Of a DNA stretch of 64,000 nucleotides, positions 51,073 through 63,300 are shown one piece after another. The notes beneath the pieces are model-generated. The model saw nothing but the letters and a program-made list of their open reading frames with translations, searched no databases and was not told the DNA's origin. A program made the translations under genes and the position numbers. This stretch comes from Sipunculus nudus (Eukaryota > Annelida > Sipuncula > Golfingiida > Sipunculidae), in contig CM049322.1 of the NCBI GenBank assembly GCA_026874595.1, positions 22,231,400 to 22,295,399 on the forward strand, read 5' to 3'. Positions within the stretch are counted from its first letter, which is position 1, and each line of letters opens with the position of its first letter.

Positions 51073-52799
51073 TTGTAAATTACAGATTACCATTTGTGAA
51101 TCATATTTTCTCTTCAGATAATTGCAAACAAGGTCAAATTCAATATATCAATTATGTTTTTCACAAAGAAAAATATAATTTTTATCCTGTATTTTACATA
51201 GCGATAAGGTAGCCCCTTATATTTCTATTAATTTGAAATTGGAAAATGATTTATATTCTAATCCCATTTCATACATGCACAAAAACCCACCAAAAGAGAA
51301 TAAAAAATTGAACCAAGCACACTCAATCAGACCTTGAAATATAATGATATTCCTTTACTACAAATTAAAGAGCCCTCTAAGTATATACACCAACCCAATT
51401 GCACTCTGTACGAAAAAGGAACCATTCAGACCCTAGCAGACCCATTCTATCAAAAAAGAGGATCTTAGTTCAAACAAATGATCCCAGATATAACAAAAAT
51501 GCCTGAAATTTCAATGAACTGCAGTTTTCAGACATTATTAAAATACTAATATGACTGTTGACGTATTTGGCATGATTCACCCGTTTGTTGAATCCAGCCT
51601 TTACTCGCACAAAATAAATAATTCATGATTTTTAAGGGTTAAAATCTAAACTAGAATATAAACTGAGGAATGCAAGCCTCCGTCAAGTGGCGGGTCTCTA
51701 TTTCTTCCCAAACCTTGTTTGCCTTCACTTATTCTGCCCATATTCATAGGATAAAGTTCTTAATCCTGATCATGAGCCGGATCAACACCAAAATCTAATC
51801 AATTCTTCAATGACTCATTCCCGAGATACCATGAACGTTTCATGAGATTCCGTTTATGCATATGAGTGCGTGAGTTTTTTGTGAACAACACACAAGCACA
51901 CCCACGAACGTGTGATGAAACGATTATTGGCGGATCCAAAAGATGCACAAGGGTAAAGGTTTCTACTTGTTGTTGAATTTATTATTGTTTTCCCTCTTAT
52001 TTCTACCAAAACTGCTTTAAATTGTTTAAATTTTAATGAAAATCGTATGAAAAAAATCAACATCAGTGAGTGGGAGGGGGTTTCCAAGTTCGTTTCGCAA
52101 CATTTCAAAAGGGAACTGCGCCCCTGGTACTTGGTATATGGGAAACGCCGGCATGGGATCATGAAGACCTTTTGGGTCACTTCTCATGAAAATATTACAC
52201 ATACGCTTATACACCGACGAGATTTTTGGATCTTTTAAGCATTTGCAGGGATGCCATGTGGACACTTCTATCAAGCATGGACCAACTAAAGCTCTGTCGG
52301 TGAAAATTTTTATAAGCCAACAAATTTAAAGAAAGGAGACTTCTGCATATTGAAACATTTATTATTTTAAACATTACACATGAACGGTTGACGTCCCCCA
52401 TACCCCCCCCCCCCCAGGACCTGTACTGGCTGCCCCACCCACCCATCCCCATAGGGCCTGCCTCACACGTTCATTCACGTCCTCCTACTGCGTCCTACTG
52501 CAGGGTTCACTTTCTCCAATGACCCACAAGAACATGGTGAACGTAGAGAGAACGTGATAGGCGAGACTTAGGCTAAAGTAGGTTGTAGCAGATATTCAGG
52601 CATTACACATACACCTGTGATGCGGATAACATTCTTCATAAAATAAAGAAACACGTTATTCGATGCCAGGAAAATATCTTTAATAAATCATGTGAATTCA
52701 CAAAGGTTCAAAAGAGAAGATCAGAATTTCTGGATGACTACATGCTTTCGTTAAATTTTTTAAACTGAATAGGGGGTTTCATGTTTCTATCTGGGTGTA
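51073..52799. other. Spacer downstream of the acidic-peptide gene
   Basis: On the minus strand this is 3' flank of the small acidic gene. ATTAAA occurs about 110 bp past its possible last exon. A C13 run lies near 52,400. No other gene is supported. Confidence 0.45.
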
Positions 52800-52898
52800 T
52801 TAATTATATTGAAGGTGAGGAATCAGCAAAGCATGGTCCGTGCTTGCCAGAAAATGTGAAATATCCATGCTTTCTTCTGTGTCCCATTTCTTCCTATA
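52800..52898 (-). CDS. Possible exon 4 of the acidic-peptide gene
   Basis: A strong acceptor (TTCATATTTTATTTGCAG) precedes the exon. Read in phase 0 it is open for 32 codons (YRKKWDTEESMDISHFL ... IPHLQYN, stop). However, exon 3 as defined here reaches a stop first. Exon 4 would then be 3' UTR, or be read in another frame (PIGRNGTQKKAW ... TMLC, stop) if exon 3 uses the internal GTAAGG donor. It is listed because the splice signal is good. Its coding status is unresolved. Confidence 0.3.
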   Translation of the reverse strand, partial: YRKKWDTEESMDISHFLASTDHALLIPHLQYN

Positions 52899-53030
52899 CT
52901 GCAAATAAAATATGAAAATAAAATTAGAATGTTATTTTTTTTTATGAGATTTTGCATTATAGTATGGAAAGAAAAAAAAACAGGAAAAATCCAAGAAATG
53001 GTCTTTTAGAAAAATAGAGGTAATACTCAC

Positions 53031-53059
53031 CCCTTACGGGTAGTCTCTTTTGCTACGAT
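53031..53059 (-). CDS. Exon 3 of the acidic-peptide gene
   Basis: A 29 bp exon between acceptor TATCCTCAATTTCAG and donor GGG|GTGAGT. Entered in phase 1 from exon 2 it reads D-RSKRDYP and stops at TAA (53034-53036). An alternative donor (CCC|GTAAGG) would avoid the stop and lead into 52898. A dibasic KR is present near the end. Confidence 0.45.
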
Positions 53060-53269
53060 CTGAAATTGAGGATATAAAATACATTTAAATGGAAACTCAG
53101 TTGCTATTCACGGTGGCCTTTTGTTTTAAGCATAACTAACAACTATAACAGCGAGAATGGCTTTTTTTGTGCAGCGCAATTACAGATATATGTCTCCCAC
53201 TATGGGCCATCCCAAAACATAAGGGGTAAAAAAAATGTACTATTTAAAAAAAAGATTCTAGATTTCAGC

Positions 53270-54125
53270 AGATTTAGCCTTGATTTTCAAGGTCAAGATC
53301 GCCGTTTTTTTAACTCCGACGAGATTGCGGCAGAAAGAACTGGTGTGTCAAATTTGAAGAAAAAATCTTCAGTACTTCAAAAGTTATGGGGTCACAATTA
53401 TGCTAGATTTGTGCAAATTTAACCAAGGTCAAGGTCACTAGTAACAAAAATATTCCGAGAAATCAGTGAAAACAGTCTGTGTGTCAAATATGAGGGAAAG
53501 CAATAACTTTATAAGTTATTGTGTTTACAAGGAAAGTACTATAATTCGGCTTATTTGACCTTGAAGATCCTGGTCAAGGTCACCGGTTTCCGAACTTGTC
53601 TAAGAACATGGTAGAACCAATTTGTGTACCATATTTTAGGACAAAATGAGAAATACTTCGAAAGTTATGGAGTTAACAAAATTTTAACATTTTGGCAGAT
53701 TTTACCTTGAAGATTAAGGTCAACTTGACCGAAATTTTGGTAGGACAAAAAGTGTCAAATATGGAGAAAAGTTTGCACTTTAAAAATTATCGCGTACACA
53801 AAACAATAACTATAATTCGGCTCTTTGACTTTGATCCTCGTCAAGGTCGCCGGTTTTGGAACATGTCCAAGATCTTGAAAAAAATGAATGCTAAATGTGA
53901 GGACAAAATGTGAAATACTTAAAAATTTATGGGGTTCATAAACTTTTTTTATTTCGGTATAATTGACCTTGGAGATGATGGTAAAGGTCACTGGGTTTCG
54001 AACTTGTCTGAGATTTTGTTTTGAGAAGAATATTTTTTTAGTGTGCCTAAGTTTGGAGGAAAATATACAGCCCTTCAAAAGTTATCACGTTCACAAAATA
54101 TCCTACAGACGACGACAGACGATGG
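53270..54125. repeat. Degenerate tandem repeat with 'AAGGTCAAGGTCAC' motif
   Basis: Five to six diverged units of ~140-170 bp, each with 'ttgaccttgaagat', 'ggtcaaggtcaccg', 'tttcgaacttgtc', 'gtgtcaaatat' and 'aaagttat'. The series ends in 'gacgacgacagacgatgg'. It lies in the intron between exons 2 and 3 of the acidic-peptide gene. Confidence 0.85.
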
Positions 54126-54690
54126 AACTGTTAACGGCATGTCTACCCGGGGGGGGGGGGGAGACATAACCATTTTATTAATCTGCGCTTATTTTGTGAC
54201 ACCTTCATGTATTGTTAGCTGACATATAATGACCACAGTTCACTAAGGCTAGTTTCAATATCAGCTGGTCGTATTAATCAATGTATAAACTACTAAAACA
54301 AAATGAAATGGCTTCCCGGAGAAATAATGAACACTTTTCGCCTGAAAGAATATGTTACGAATATATCTATAAACACAACCTTTCACACAACGACCAATTA
54401 CGTAATACCTCAGTTCGAGTCCAAAAATAACCTTTTAGATATTTTTTGCGCAAGGCAAATAACAGACCACACACATGACAACATTTCTGTTTTTGTCAAT
54501 ATATTTTCTTCTTAGTGCAATAGAGAAATTCAGTCCTTGCACACGTTTTGCTTTGTAAATTTTTAATACCCACTAACTCTCCTTTGAAAGGCTTGAGTAC
54601 GATCTGCGCATATTTTACAAGTAAGGATGTGACGGATGTTTTGATTTGATTTTATTTCATCATATCTCAAAAGCAGATCTATGAAGATAT
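54126..54690. other. Intronic spacer
   Basis: Contains a G13 run (~54,150). No exon supported. Confidence 0.45.
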
Positions 54691-54695
54691 CTCAC

Positions 54696-54779
54696 CCCGT
54701 GTGTTGTCTTCTGAGGAGCTGTCGCTCCAGGAGTCATTGTCGTCCGAGGAGCTACTACTGTCTGAATCAGTGGAATCAC
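54696..54779 (-). CDS. Exon 2 of a secreted acidic Ser/Asp-rich peptide gene
   Basis: An 84 bp exon with excellent signals on both sides: acceptor TTCTTGTTCATTTATTTCAG and donor CGGG|GTGAGA. Entered in phase 1 it reads (G)DSTDSDSSSSS-DDNDSWSDSSSEDNTR and leaves in phase 1. Thirteen Ser and nine Asp/Glu residues make it strongly acidic, with SxD/SxE-type sites suited to Fam20C-like secretory phosphorylation. Such composition is typical of mineral-binding matrix proteins (shell matrix, SIBLING-like), but similarity in composition is not homology. A plus-strand frame also crosses this region; the paired splice sites favour the minus strand. Confidence 0.55.
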
Positions 54780-54813
54780 CTGAAATAAATGAACAAGAAA
54801 ACGTAGCCGACAG

Positions 54814-54825
<12 letters not shown>

Positions 54826-54911
<86 letters not shown>

Positions 54912-54912
54912 G
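54826..54912. repeat. (TA)n(TG)n compound microsatellite
   Basis: About 23 TA, then about 20 TG repeats, just upstream (on the minus strand) of exon 2. Confidence 0.97.
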
Positions 54913-55039
54913 CATAAGACAATTGTTATATATTAAAAGACATTCATTAGGTGTTTTTCATCATTTAGCCCTGCCTAGAACTCCGACACACCCTGACTTC
55001 ACGAATGATTTCTTAAACACATAATTGATGAAAATAAAA

Positions 55040-56530
55040 CATTGTTTAATCTGTTAAAACCTTTAGAAAACCCGACCTTGGAAGACAGTGACGGCAACGC
55101 AGCAGTAAGACCGGTGGAAGTTCTCGAGGTTAAACGGGCTCTTGCCAAATCCAAAGGCAACTCAGGCCCTGATCTGGACAAACTCACAAAATACTAAAGA
55201 AAATGCCAGACCCCTGTCTAGGGAGAATTGCGAAGCTAAATACACTGTGCATTGCATGGGGATATTTTCCGATTCAATGGAAAAGGGCATTAGTAACCAT
55301 GATCCCGAAACCTGGCAAGGCAACTGACAAACCGACAGATTTAAGGCTTATCAGCTTGCTAAGCTGCTTTGGCAAGCTATTTGAAAAATCATTAACAACC
55401 GAATTACTACGTTCTTAGAGACTAGACCGGACAAGCTGGGTGGCTCATTATTTAATGACGACCAATCAGGCTTTCCCCCCGGGAGATCGACGTATGATCA
55501 CATATTCCGACTCCGTCAAACCATCATTAATGGTATGAAACTAAGACAGCACACCTTAGCCACATTACTCGGCGTAGAAAAGGCGTTTCATACAGTCTCC
55601 GCATTAAAGTTATGAGATCCAATCTGCCACATAAACTAGTGAGATTAACCTCCTCATTCCTGACAGGTTATACCTTATGGTTAATCATAAAGATCTGAGG
55701 AAGCATGGACTGCCGTGGGATCAGTGCTGAATCCTTTTCTCTTTATCATGTATGTTAATGACCTTCCGATGACGGGACAAATGGTCAGCGTTTCACAATA
55801 CGCTTACGACATAGCCACCTGGGCATCTGGTTCCAACGTTTGCTATTCACTCAACGCACTCAAAGCCAAGCTCGACCACATAAAGCAACTGGGGCTACAC
55901 CTGGAGAATCAAACTAAATCCAACCAAAACACAAACGGTTTTGTTTAGTTAAGCGTACAAACCAAAATATTTCGAACCCTTGAAACTGTTAGGTGAGAAT
56001 TGAGATGATTCTGACGCTGCCAGATTCTTAGGTGTAAAAAGCCACTTAGCGCCCATACACAGCATATCAGTCAACAAATGTGGAGTAGGATTAATGCTCT
56101 TAAGGCTGTGCGCTATCAGAAGACACACACCTGTATAAACAATGGATCCGCCCTATAGGCATATACGGATCCATAACTTTCTAAAGTGCAGTTAAGACTC
56201 ACTTATACAAACAAGAAGTTCAACTATATTAAGGCCTCAGAGCAGCCTTACGAGATAATAGGTTAACTAAATCTCATAACAAAGAGCAAGCACAAACACA
56301 CCGACTGTTAAAGACTATATGATAGAAAAGTCCGTCAACACGTACAACAGAATAAAATATATAAACTCAATACAGATCTTAACAAATGACCACAAGCATA
56401 CAATAGCCAAAAATAAATTCGTTTCTCTTCTAGACATAATCCTACCATATCCTATGTAGAAAGAGACTATAACATCACATCCACTATAAAGCAAGCAGCC
56501 TTTTCAAGTTTGCACCCAGTTAAGTATTTA
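55040..56530 (+). mobile_element. LINE 'C' RT remnant (Jockey-like)
   Basis: A highly decayed plus-strand RT with recognisable blocks: ALAKSKGNSGPD, WKRALVTMIPKPGKATDKP, RLISLLSCFGKLFEK, FPPGRSTYDHIFRLRQ, LGVEKAFHTVS (motif A), VGSVLNPFLFIMYVNDLP-like (motif B) and VSQYAYDIATW (motif C, YADD changed to YAYD). Many stops and shifts. After 55,950 only vague similarity continues. It lies in the first intron of the acidic-peptide gene. Confidence 0.85.
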
Positions 56531-57035
56531 TAGACCTTAGCTATTTACAGACCTTAGTTTTTCATCTCTGTCTCCTCTGAATTTCTCCTTATCTTTGGGC
56601 CAAATAGTAAATAGCTAATAATTAAACATTCACTTGGATATTATCTTTATCGTTGCTGAAGGAGCGCTTAGGGCGGGGGTCCCTGACCTACTTCTCTAGA
56701 AAAAGGCCCTGCCTGGGCTTTAGTATTTATGTTTGCTACTAAAATGCTTCTTTTACCAATAGACGTAACTCAGTAGTAGCTCTCATCACTTAATGAAATA
56801 AAAAGAATAGTCAGACAGACAGCCATAATTTATTATTTCGCCGCGAGAAATTAGTTTTTAATTGCCGCGAGGTGATAGTACTTGTTCTAAAGCTTTGCGA
56901 CACATCAACGTTTCATGGCTCCGATAGTGGGAGGAATTTTGTTTTACCATTGCATTGGGCCATTCTGGCGCGATTTATGTTTTGAATACACACAAAGAAA
57001 CACACATAAACACACGAACTTGGTTGTATACATAC
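56531..57035. other. Intronic spacer
   Basis: No exon recognised. Confidence 0.45.
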
Positions 57036-57117
57036 CCCGAGATTCACTTGGTACCACAAACGCCATTACCAGTCCGAAGACGAGAAGTAAAGTCAAGGTG
57101 CGTTCAAACATGGTGGT
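57036..57117 (-). CDS. Exon 1 of a secreted acidic Ser/Asp-rich peptide gene
   Basis: The ATG is at 57111-57109 in the context CCACCATGT. It encodes MFERTLTLLLVFGLVMAFVV-PSESR plus one base, a classic signal peptide. The exon ends CGGG|GTATGT, a donor in phase 1. Joined to exon 2 it yields ...SESRGDSTDSDSS..., creating an RGDS tetrapeptide at the splice junction. With exon 3 the product is ~61 residues, secreted and acidic. Immediately 5' is CTCTTTTTTTTTTAG|ACC, which could be an acceptor for an upstream 5' UTR exon. TATATA lies ~40 bp above the ATG as an alternative promoter. No homologue is recognised. Confidence 0.55.
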
Positions 57118-57521
57118 CTAAAAAAAAAAGAGAAATAGTAGGACATGTATATATTTGATTGAACCGTAATAGTTTAATAGAACAATGGTAGAGTGGCGGG
57201 AGGGCGTTGTTGAATACGTTTTGATAAACAAAAAATAAAAAAATATGGGAAATTTAATTGACAATTTTACCCTCATGTGGTTTTTAATACCCTTTTGTAA
57301 TGTTATAAATGAACTAGACTATCTTCAAATAAAAACATCTAAGCCTCAAACATTTCAGCATACACACAACTTGGAATTCAGTATTGTCGAGAGGCAATGG
57401 AAAATCTACCGCGCCATAGGATCCAAGTAAAAATGTCTTCGTCTTAACCGGAATAGTCGAGGGCATGCCACTTGCAAAAACACCAACTTTTCAATAGGTA
57501 ACGGATCGCGTCAACAAGAGT
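57118..57521. other. Spacer upstream of the acidic-peptide gene
   Basis: TATATA near 57,148-57,153 could serve the minus-strand gene. Nothing else is recognised. Confidence 0.4.
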
Positions 57522-58037
57522 GATAATAGCCCAATTTAAACTAGAAAAATGTGGCGCGCACTAGAGCGGTCCAGAAATATGTGGAGCGGGCTACATTTTA
57601 CGATGCGTTCACACTGTGCCGGACCAAGTGAACATGTAGAGCGCGCTTTCCTGTCAGGTTAGGCCGCTTTGCACTTGGCCCGGCCTGGAATTTGCATTGC
57701 GTTTACACGCAGATAAATACTGCAATCTAGCTCGGTCTAGATTAGATAACCCTTGCACGCACGGGTAAATCCCAGTCACATTACAGCCGAGTCCTGCTGG
57801 AGTGCGCTATATAGATAGCGCACTCGACTTCTGTTAACACACGTTCGAAGCACAAATGTAGGCCGCGCCAGACTGAGTCTGGCGCGCGCTAGAATCTGGA
57901 ACCGATTCAAATCGGTGGTCAGACTTTAGCGCGCTCCAGACCAAAAATCCTCGAGATCTGGAGCGTTTGGGGGACTTGGCGCGCGCTAATCGATGTAGAG
58001 CGCTCCAAAAAAAACGTGTGTAATTGGGGCTATCGTC
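57522..58037. mobile_element. ~515 bp MITE with GCGCGC-rich interior
   Basis: The left end GATAATAGCCCAATTTA and the reversed right end GACGATAGCCCCAATTA form imperfect TIRs of ~35-40 bp, each followed inward by a GCGCGC or GAGCGC block. Inside are perfect hairpins ACCGATT-ca-AATCGGT (57,901-57,916) and CGCTCCAGA...TCTGGAGCG, and repeated 'gtagagcgcgct' motifs. It is far GC-richer than its flanks. No coding and no clear TSD. Confidence 0.65.
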
Positions 58038-59787
58038 AATGTCAATATATGTTAAAATGAAGCTTTAAATTGTGTCATTTAAACCTCGCCCTGTTAGATT
58101 GTTTCTACAAGCTGTTCCACAGTGCTTGTAGCGCAGCCTTAATTATACATATTAAATAAAAATTATACCTTCAAAAAAAAAAAAAGAACCTTATCAAAAT
58201 CTGATAAGTGCCAAACTGTGTTAGTGTCTTTAGATTTAAGAGAATCTCTGCTTTCCAAATGGCACCTACCAACGGAACAGACTGTAACATTTGACACCTA
58301 GGCAGTAAAACAGAGAATCTCCTATTGTCGTTTTGTATGGAGTTGGTACATGCACGTTTAGAATGTGCGAGGCTTTCCACGATAGAAATATTCTTGCATT
58401 CAATGCGACCGGACTTGTCATTGAATGCCTGCCTGTTCAGTCATGGAGGGACTTTCTATATCCTTAATATACTGAACGTATACTATTGTTTAATCGTCTC
58501 ATCCATGCATTAGGAAAATGTACTGTATCACCGCCTCGATAGTAGCCATGATTGTGTTGATTAAAATTTGCGTTTATTGCATAAACCAGTCACAATGTCA
58601 TCATAACACAAATTATTCGTATGGTATATGAAAGTTTAAAAGTTTTGATTTGTTTAAACTATATCATGAGTAAAACAGACTTGAGCAATGAAAGCCCTTC
58701 TGGCATCTAATCAGTCAATCCCGTCTGTCAGGAACAAGCAATGGCCACAAAACAAATATAAAATAAATGTATTCCTTAGTTTAATCAACTGCAAGATTAA
58801 GAAAAAAAGTTTACATTTCAATTTAAATGATTTGAATCAAAATAGTGTTTTAACACGTAAAATTTCTCCCAGAGCGTTGATGTTGGCACACAGTAGATAA
58901 ATAAAACTTCCAAGATGAGATAATCACAGCACATCACAAATATTAATACATACAATGATGCTGATGCCGACTAAATATACGTTAAGCTGAAGCACATTTT
59001 TGCCAAATATTGCTTACTTGTCAAAGGTGCGTTGGTATGCTGCTGACAAATGAGATTTCCGCTCTCAAAGATGTGCACGTGAGCGAAGACGCTTGAACAC
59101 TGGCATAGAATCATACCTCATAACCTTATAAAGGTAGCTTCTGGTCCCCCAAAAAAAGCGTCAAGTAGGCACATCTGTGGTCCACAGTCCAGGTTGTGTA
59201 AATCATTTTTTTTTCTTCTGTCATGAACCAGTGAACATCGCACGAAATGTCTTCCAGAGAACATTTACATGTTAATTATGATTGTTAACGAGCACACGAA
59301 ACGTTCATTAAGATTATAAAAAGGATGACAACTTGATAAATAGGGCTGCTAGCGAAATGTAACGAGCACTCTAACGGTGATATGCTTGAAAAGAGAGAGG
59401 GACCTGTTAAGGAGAAATTCGTGACGGATACAGTCAACAGTGTCAGGGACGATGATATAAAATAAAATATTAATAAACCATCATGAATAATGAGTCATTA
59501 TACCTCCGAGAGATGACGGTAATACTGTGTGTTTGTTGGTTCGTCTGTTGGCGATAACTTTTTAACCCTCGCCGAGGAGTTTATGTTTTAACCGGCGTTT
59601 GTTTTGTTTGTCTGTATAGTTTTCCATTACTCAAACAGTCATGAATGGATTTAAATGATATTTTAAGGATAGCTAATCAATGATACAAGGTACAATTTAT
59701 TTAGGGTGTGATCCGAATCTGCCAATGTCATATTTGGTTATGAGCTGCCTTAGCGGATGTCTGCGCTCTCTGCGGGGTTTTCTAGTT
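58038..59787. other. Spacer with a possible retroposed 3' end
   Basis: AATAAA (58155-58160) is followed 12 bases later by A13 (58173-58185), like the end of a retroposed transcript; the source is not recognisable. The rest shows no gene. Confidence 0.4.
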
Positions 59788-60337
59788 ACATCGGCGGATC
59801 CAGAGATGGGCATATGGGGCACATGACCCCCCCCCTTTAGCAGTAATATTTTTGTGCCGCTTTGCAAACTTCGTATGTCTCTTTCAGTCATTCAGTATTG
59901 GATCTAATTCTGAATCCGATACTTTTTCAGCAATTCACTCCCTTAAGAGAACTCAAAGCCAGTGGCTTGAAACGTAGTCTCTTGATCAATGGACTGTCAG
60001 ACGCAGCTCGCATCTTTTTCATTACAACATATTTTGTTACAGTTTATTTTACAAAATGCAATATTTGTGAATATTAACTTGGTAATATATATTTTTTTTA
60101 TCTTCACCAGTCATTTTGACCGACAAAACCAATTTCTTTCGTACGTCAAAGTCGGCCCGATATGCTACCGGCGTAAACGTTCTATCATATAAGATACTGG
60201 TTACTGAACACATTGCCTGAATATATTTGCTTGAGACATTTGATGGTTCTGATTTTAAAGATGCTTAGTGGAGTATGGGTTAATATTTAGTATTGACCCT
60301 GTGCCCCAATATATCAAAATCCTAGATCCACCGATGT
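59788..60337. mobile_element. ~550 bp hAT-like non-autonomous element
   Basis: The left end ACATCGGCGGATCCAGAGAT and the reversed right end ACATCGGTGGATCTAGGATT are inverted repeats of ~20 bp with a few mismatches. A C10 run follows the left end. No matching 8 bp TSD was found. No transposase is present. Confidence 0.55.
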
Positions 60338-63300
60338 GATAAATTATGAACATATATTGATGATATATTGTAGTAGGTTACGACAACAGCCACGGAACTG
60401 TCCAATACAGTTTCAATACAGTGATATATACAAACGGTATGTGTTTTTTTTTTCTTTCCATAAAAAAGGAAAAATGGCAATCGGCACCTTCAAAATTTAA
60501 GGGTCGCAATCACATATCTGACCTTTACAAAAATTAAGTAATCCTAAACGATGACATCACCACAGACAGGTTGCTTGCTTTGTTTATATCAACTAATTTA
60601 TAATATGTGGGGGCCAGAAATTTGGGATTTAGTCTAGTAAAACTGTTCCACTGTTGTCTGGGGCCTCTCTAGCCTCTAATTTTACTCGCCATTTTCTAAC
60701 CCTGGATCCTTCACTGTATAATGAACGATTATGACGATTATTCCCATCAGGAGAACTCGCGTTACTAAAATGTGACAATTTGTAAAATGCATGATAGTCT
60801 GAATCCTGGCTGAGATGTGTAGGCTCAAGCAACACAGTCTACTTTAAATAGAATTAAAATTTATGTTGCCAGTCGTGTGTTTATGTTTGTGCATAGGACA
60901 TTTTCCTCATATACAGTCATTCGACGGGACGACAAAACACGCTGACTTTGATGGATGGTGTCACGAACACACGTGATCTCTGATGACTACGCAGAATGGT
61001 TTGTCACGACAGTCGTGCATTAGGTGCAGCTCAAAACGACAAGGCCAAGGCTTTCCTGAGTAAATTATATACATATACAAATGTAAAACAGTATTTACCC
61101 CCTGTTTTACAAACATTGCATCATTGGCCAAAGGCTATTCTCACGGATGATTGGAATGTTCATTAATTAACAAAAATACAAACAACACATAGCTAGTTTA
61201 GAGGAAATCAAATATATTTAAAAATACATATTATATGAAATATATTTATTTACACATAATATTATTCATAAAATCTACAACTTATTGTTATAGGATAAAT
61301 AGAAAGTGTTAACACTAAGAAGTGCTTGCTAAAATGTCAGACCGGTTAGTAAAAATAGAAATTGTCCAGTCTGACTGACCAAATCAGAGCTTAATTTAAA
61401 TTATCAAAAAAAAAATAGCAATTACCCGTGCTACGCACGGCTTGTCGCGAGCAGTTTGTTCTGACGTCAAATGATCATTTATAGTTAAATGTCTTGGTTG
61501 TACGATCCCTTTAAAGTCGACATTTGGTGTAAGTGTTGTGTCTTTGACTTGACCTTGTGTTCGAGTCTAGATGACTTGGATAAATACGTTCCGGTACGAA
61601 TGGTAGAATGTCATATTGATCTCGAAAATCACGGCAAGCCGTATGGTGTTATCTAAACATTAATATATATAGATCCTTTATATCTATGGTGTTATGCATT
61701 AAAATTTGATTGAAGCCAAAAGACCGGCCGGTGAATCTATTCTGAGAAGTTTATATGATAAATGAAATCATTTTTTATTAAAATATATTATGATGAACAA
61801 ATTGCGGTAAAGGAGCCTATTATCTTGCATGGTAGTACAGTAGCTCTGAGACGTGTTCTCGATAATTGCAATCCCTTTATTACGCACAAAAAAATGAGCA
61901 CTCACATGGTCGGTGTCACAAAGATCCCCTAAGATATATTTTTGTGTATATATCATCAAGTGTGATACATATATTCTGTGTGTGACCATGTACAGTGGGA
62001 GACACAGCCAGTTGTTTTGAGTCCAGTGTACTTGTTTTGTACCCACATTGACAACACTGGTAACAATGACCTGTGTCCGGTGAGGTGTATAAAACTCCCA
62101 GGTAGTCTTTTTGACAAAGGCTTATAACAATACCCCTTAAACGAGGATAGGGCTGCCATAATTTCACTGGTTCTGTTCAGGGTGCTGAGAATTGTTATCA
62201 AGGGTCCTTTTAGAAAGAATAAGGCAGTTGGCCAGCAGCTCTGCCAGGGGAAACATGAAACTCTCTCATCATGAACTTTAAGAAGCCTGAGGGCTGTACA
62301 TTATGCCTGTTACCATGTGCTGCACTGAATCAAGTCCAAGATCTACATTTTTTTTTTCACACCAAACCACGGTATGAACTGTGCAATACTCAGAATGCTG
62401 ATGTTATGAATTGAAAGACTGTTCCCAGTGTGCAGAGGCTTTTTAGAGACCGAGGGGTACCGGCAGTGCACGGACACCACCCAGAAGTGCCGAGAATGAA
62501 GGACTTCAAATTGTGACTCTGTGATACTTCTTGCATGAAAGGTGAGCCGTTGTACAGTTGTTCTTGGTATCCAAAAGCGGACCTGACTTTATGGTAGCCC
62601 CTTTAAATGTATATATGAAATAATACTGTCTTTACAACTGCTGAAATACTGTAATACTTGATTGCAAAATGCGAAGATATGTAGGAGACTCATTATTTCT
62701 TTTTGGACCCAGTGTCATGACCTTTCTTTAATACCTGTTTTATCCCTATTAAAATACTGGCTCTGTTACCCCTAAATGTAAGGAGTTATTTTTATTCTCT
62801 TTGAGCTAAAAACGGTCGTACGTTATTTTTCAGAGGGAGCCTCCTGGTATTTGGGGTGCCTCTACTGATGGGTTGCTTCCTTTCTTCTTGGAGAGGTTTC
62901 ATTGGACTCCGTATCTGCTTCTTGTGGCGAACCGTTGTTACCTGAAACTCCAAGGACTGCATCAGTCCACTCGTGTTTCTTTTGTAATATATAGTGTATA
63001 AGCTGTGCTGTACTTGCCGGCTAATTTCACAGTGAAGTGCTAATACATGATACTTCCTTCGATATTATATTACACTTGTATGCACTTATATTCATTAAAT
63101 TTATTGTACATCTTTCAGTTGTTGGTCATTTGTATAGAAATGTGCGAACGTTTTCTTATCATATGCTAAGTACCAAAAGAACCTGGGGCAAGGTGCTTAA
63201 GGTCAGGGGATCTTAGCATGCAAAACTTGAAAAGTGGCGAGCGTGCCAGGAACCTTTTTCGGTGGAAAACGAACGAAAAGCCGTAGTGTTAATGATGTAC

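Noticed and set aside
54701-55024. Plus-strand acidic frame MLSSEELSLQESLSSEE...
   Set aside because: It is antisense to the 84 bp exon. The minus strand has paired, phase-matched splice sites and a signal-peptide exon upstream, whereas the plus frame runs into the (TA)n tract.
60108-60171. Possible small exon after TTTTTTTTATCTTCACCAG ending at GGC|GTAAAC
   Set aside because: It lies inside a TIR-bounded repeat element and has no partner exon with matching phase.
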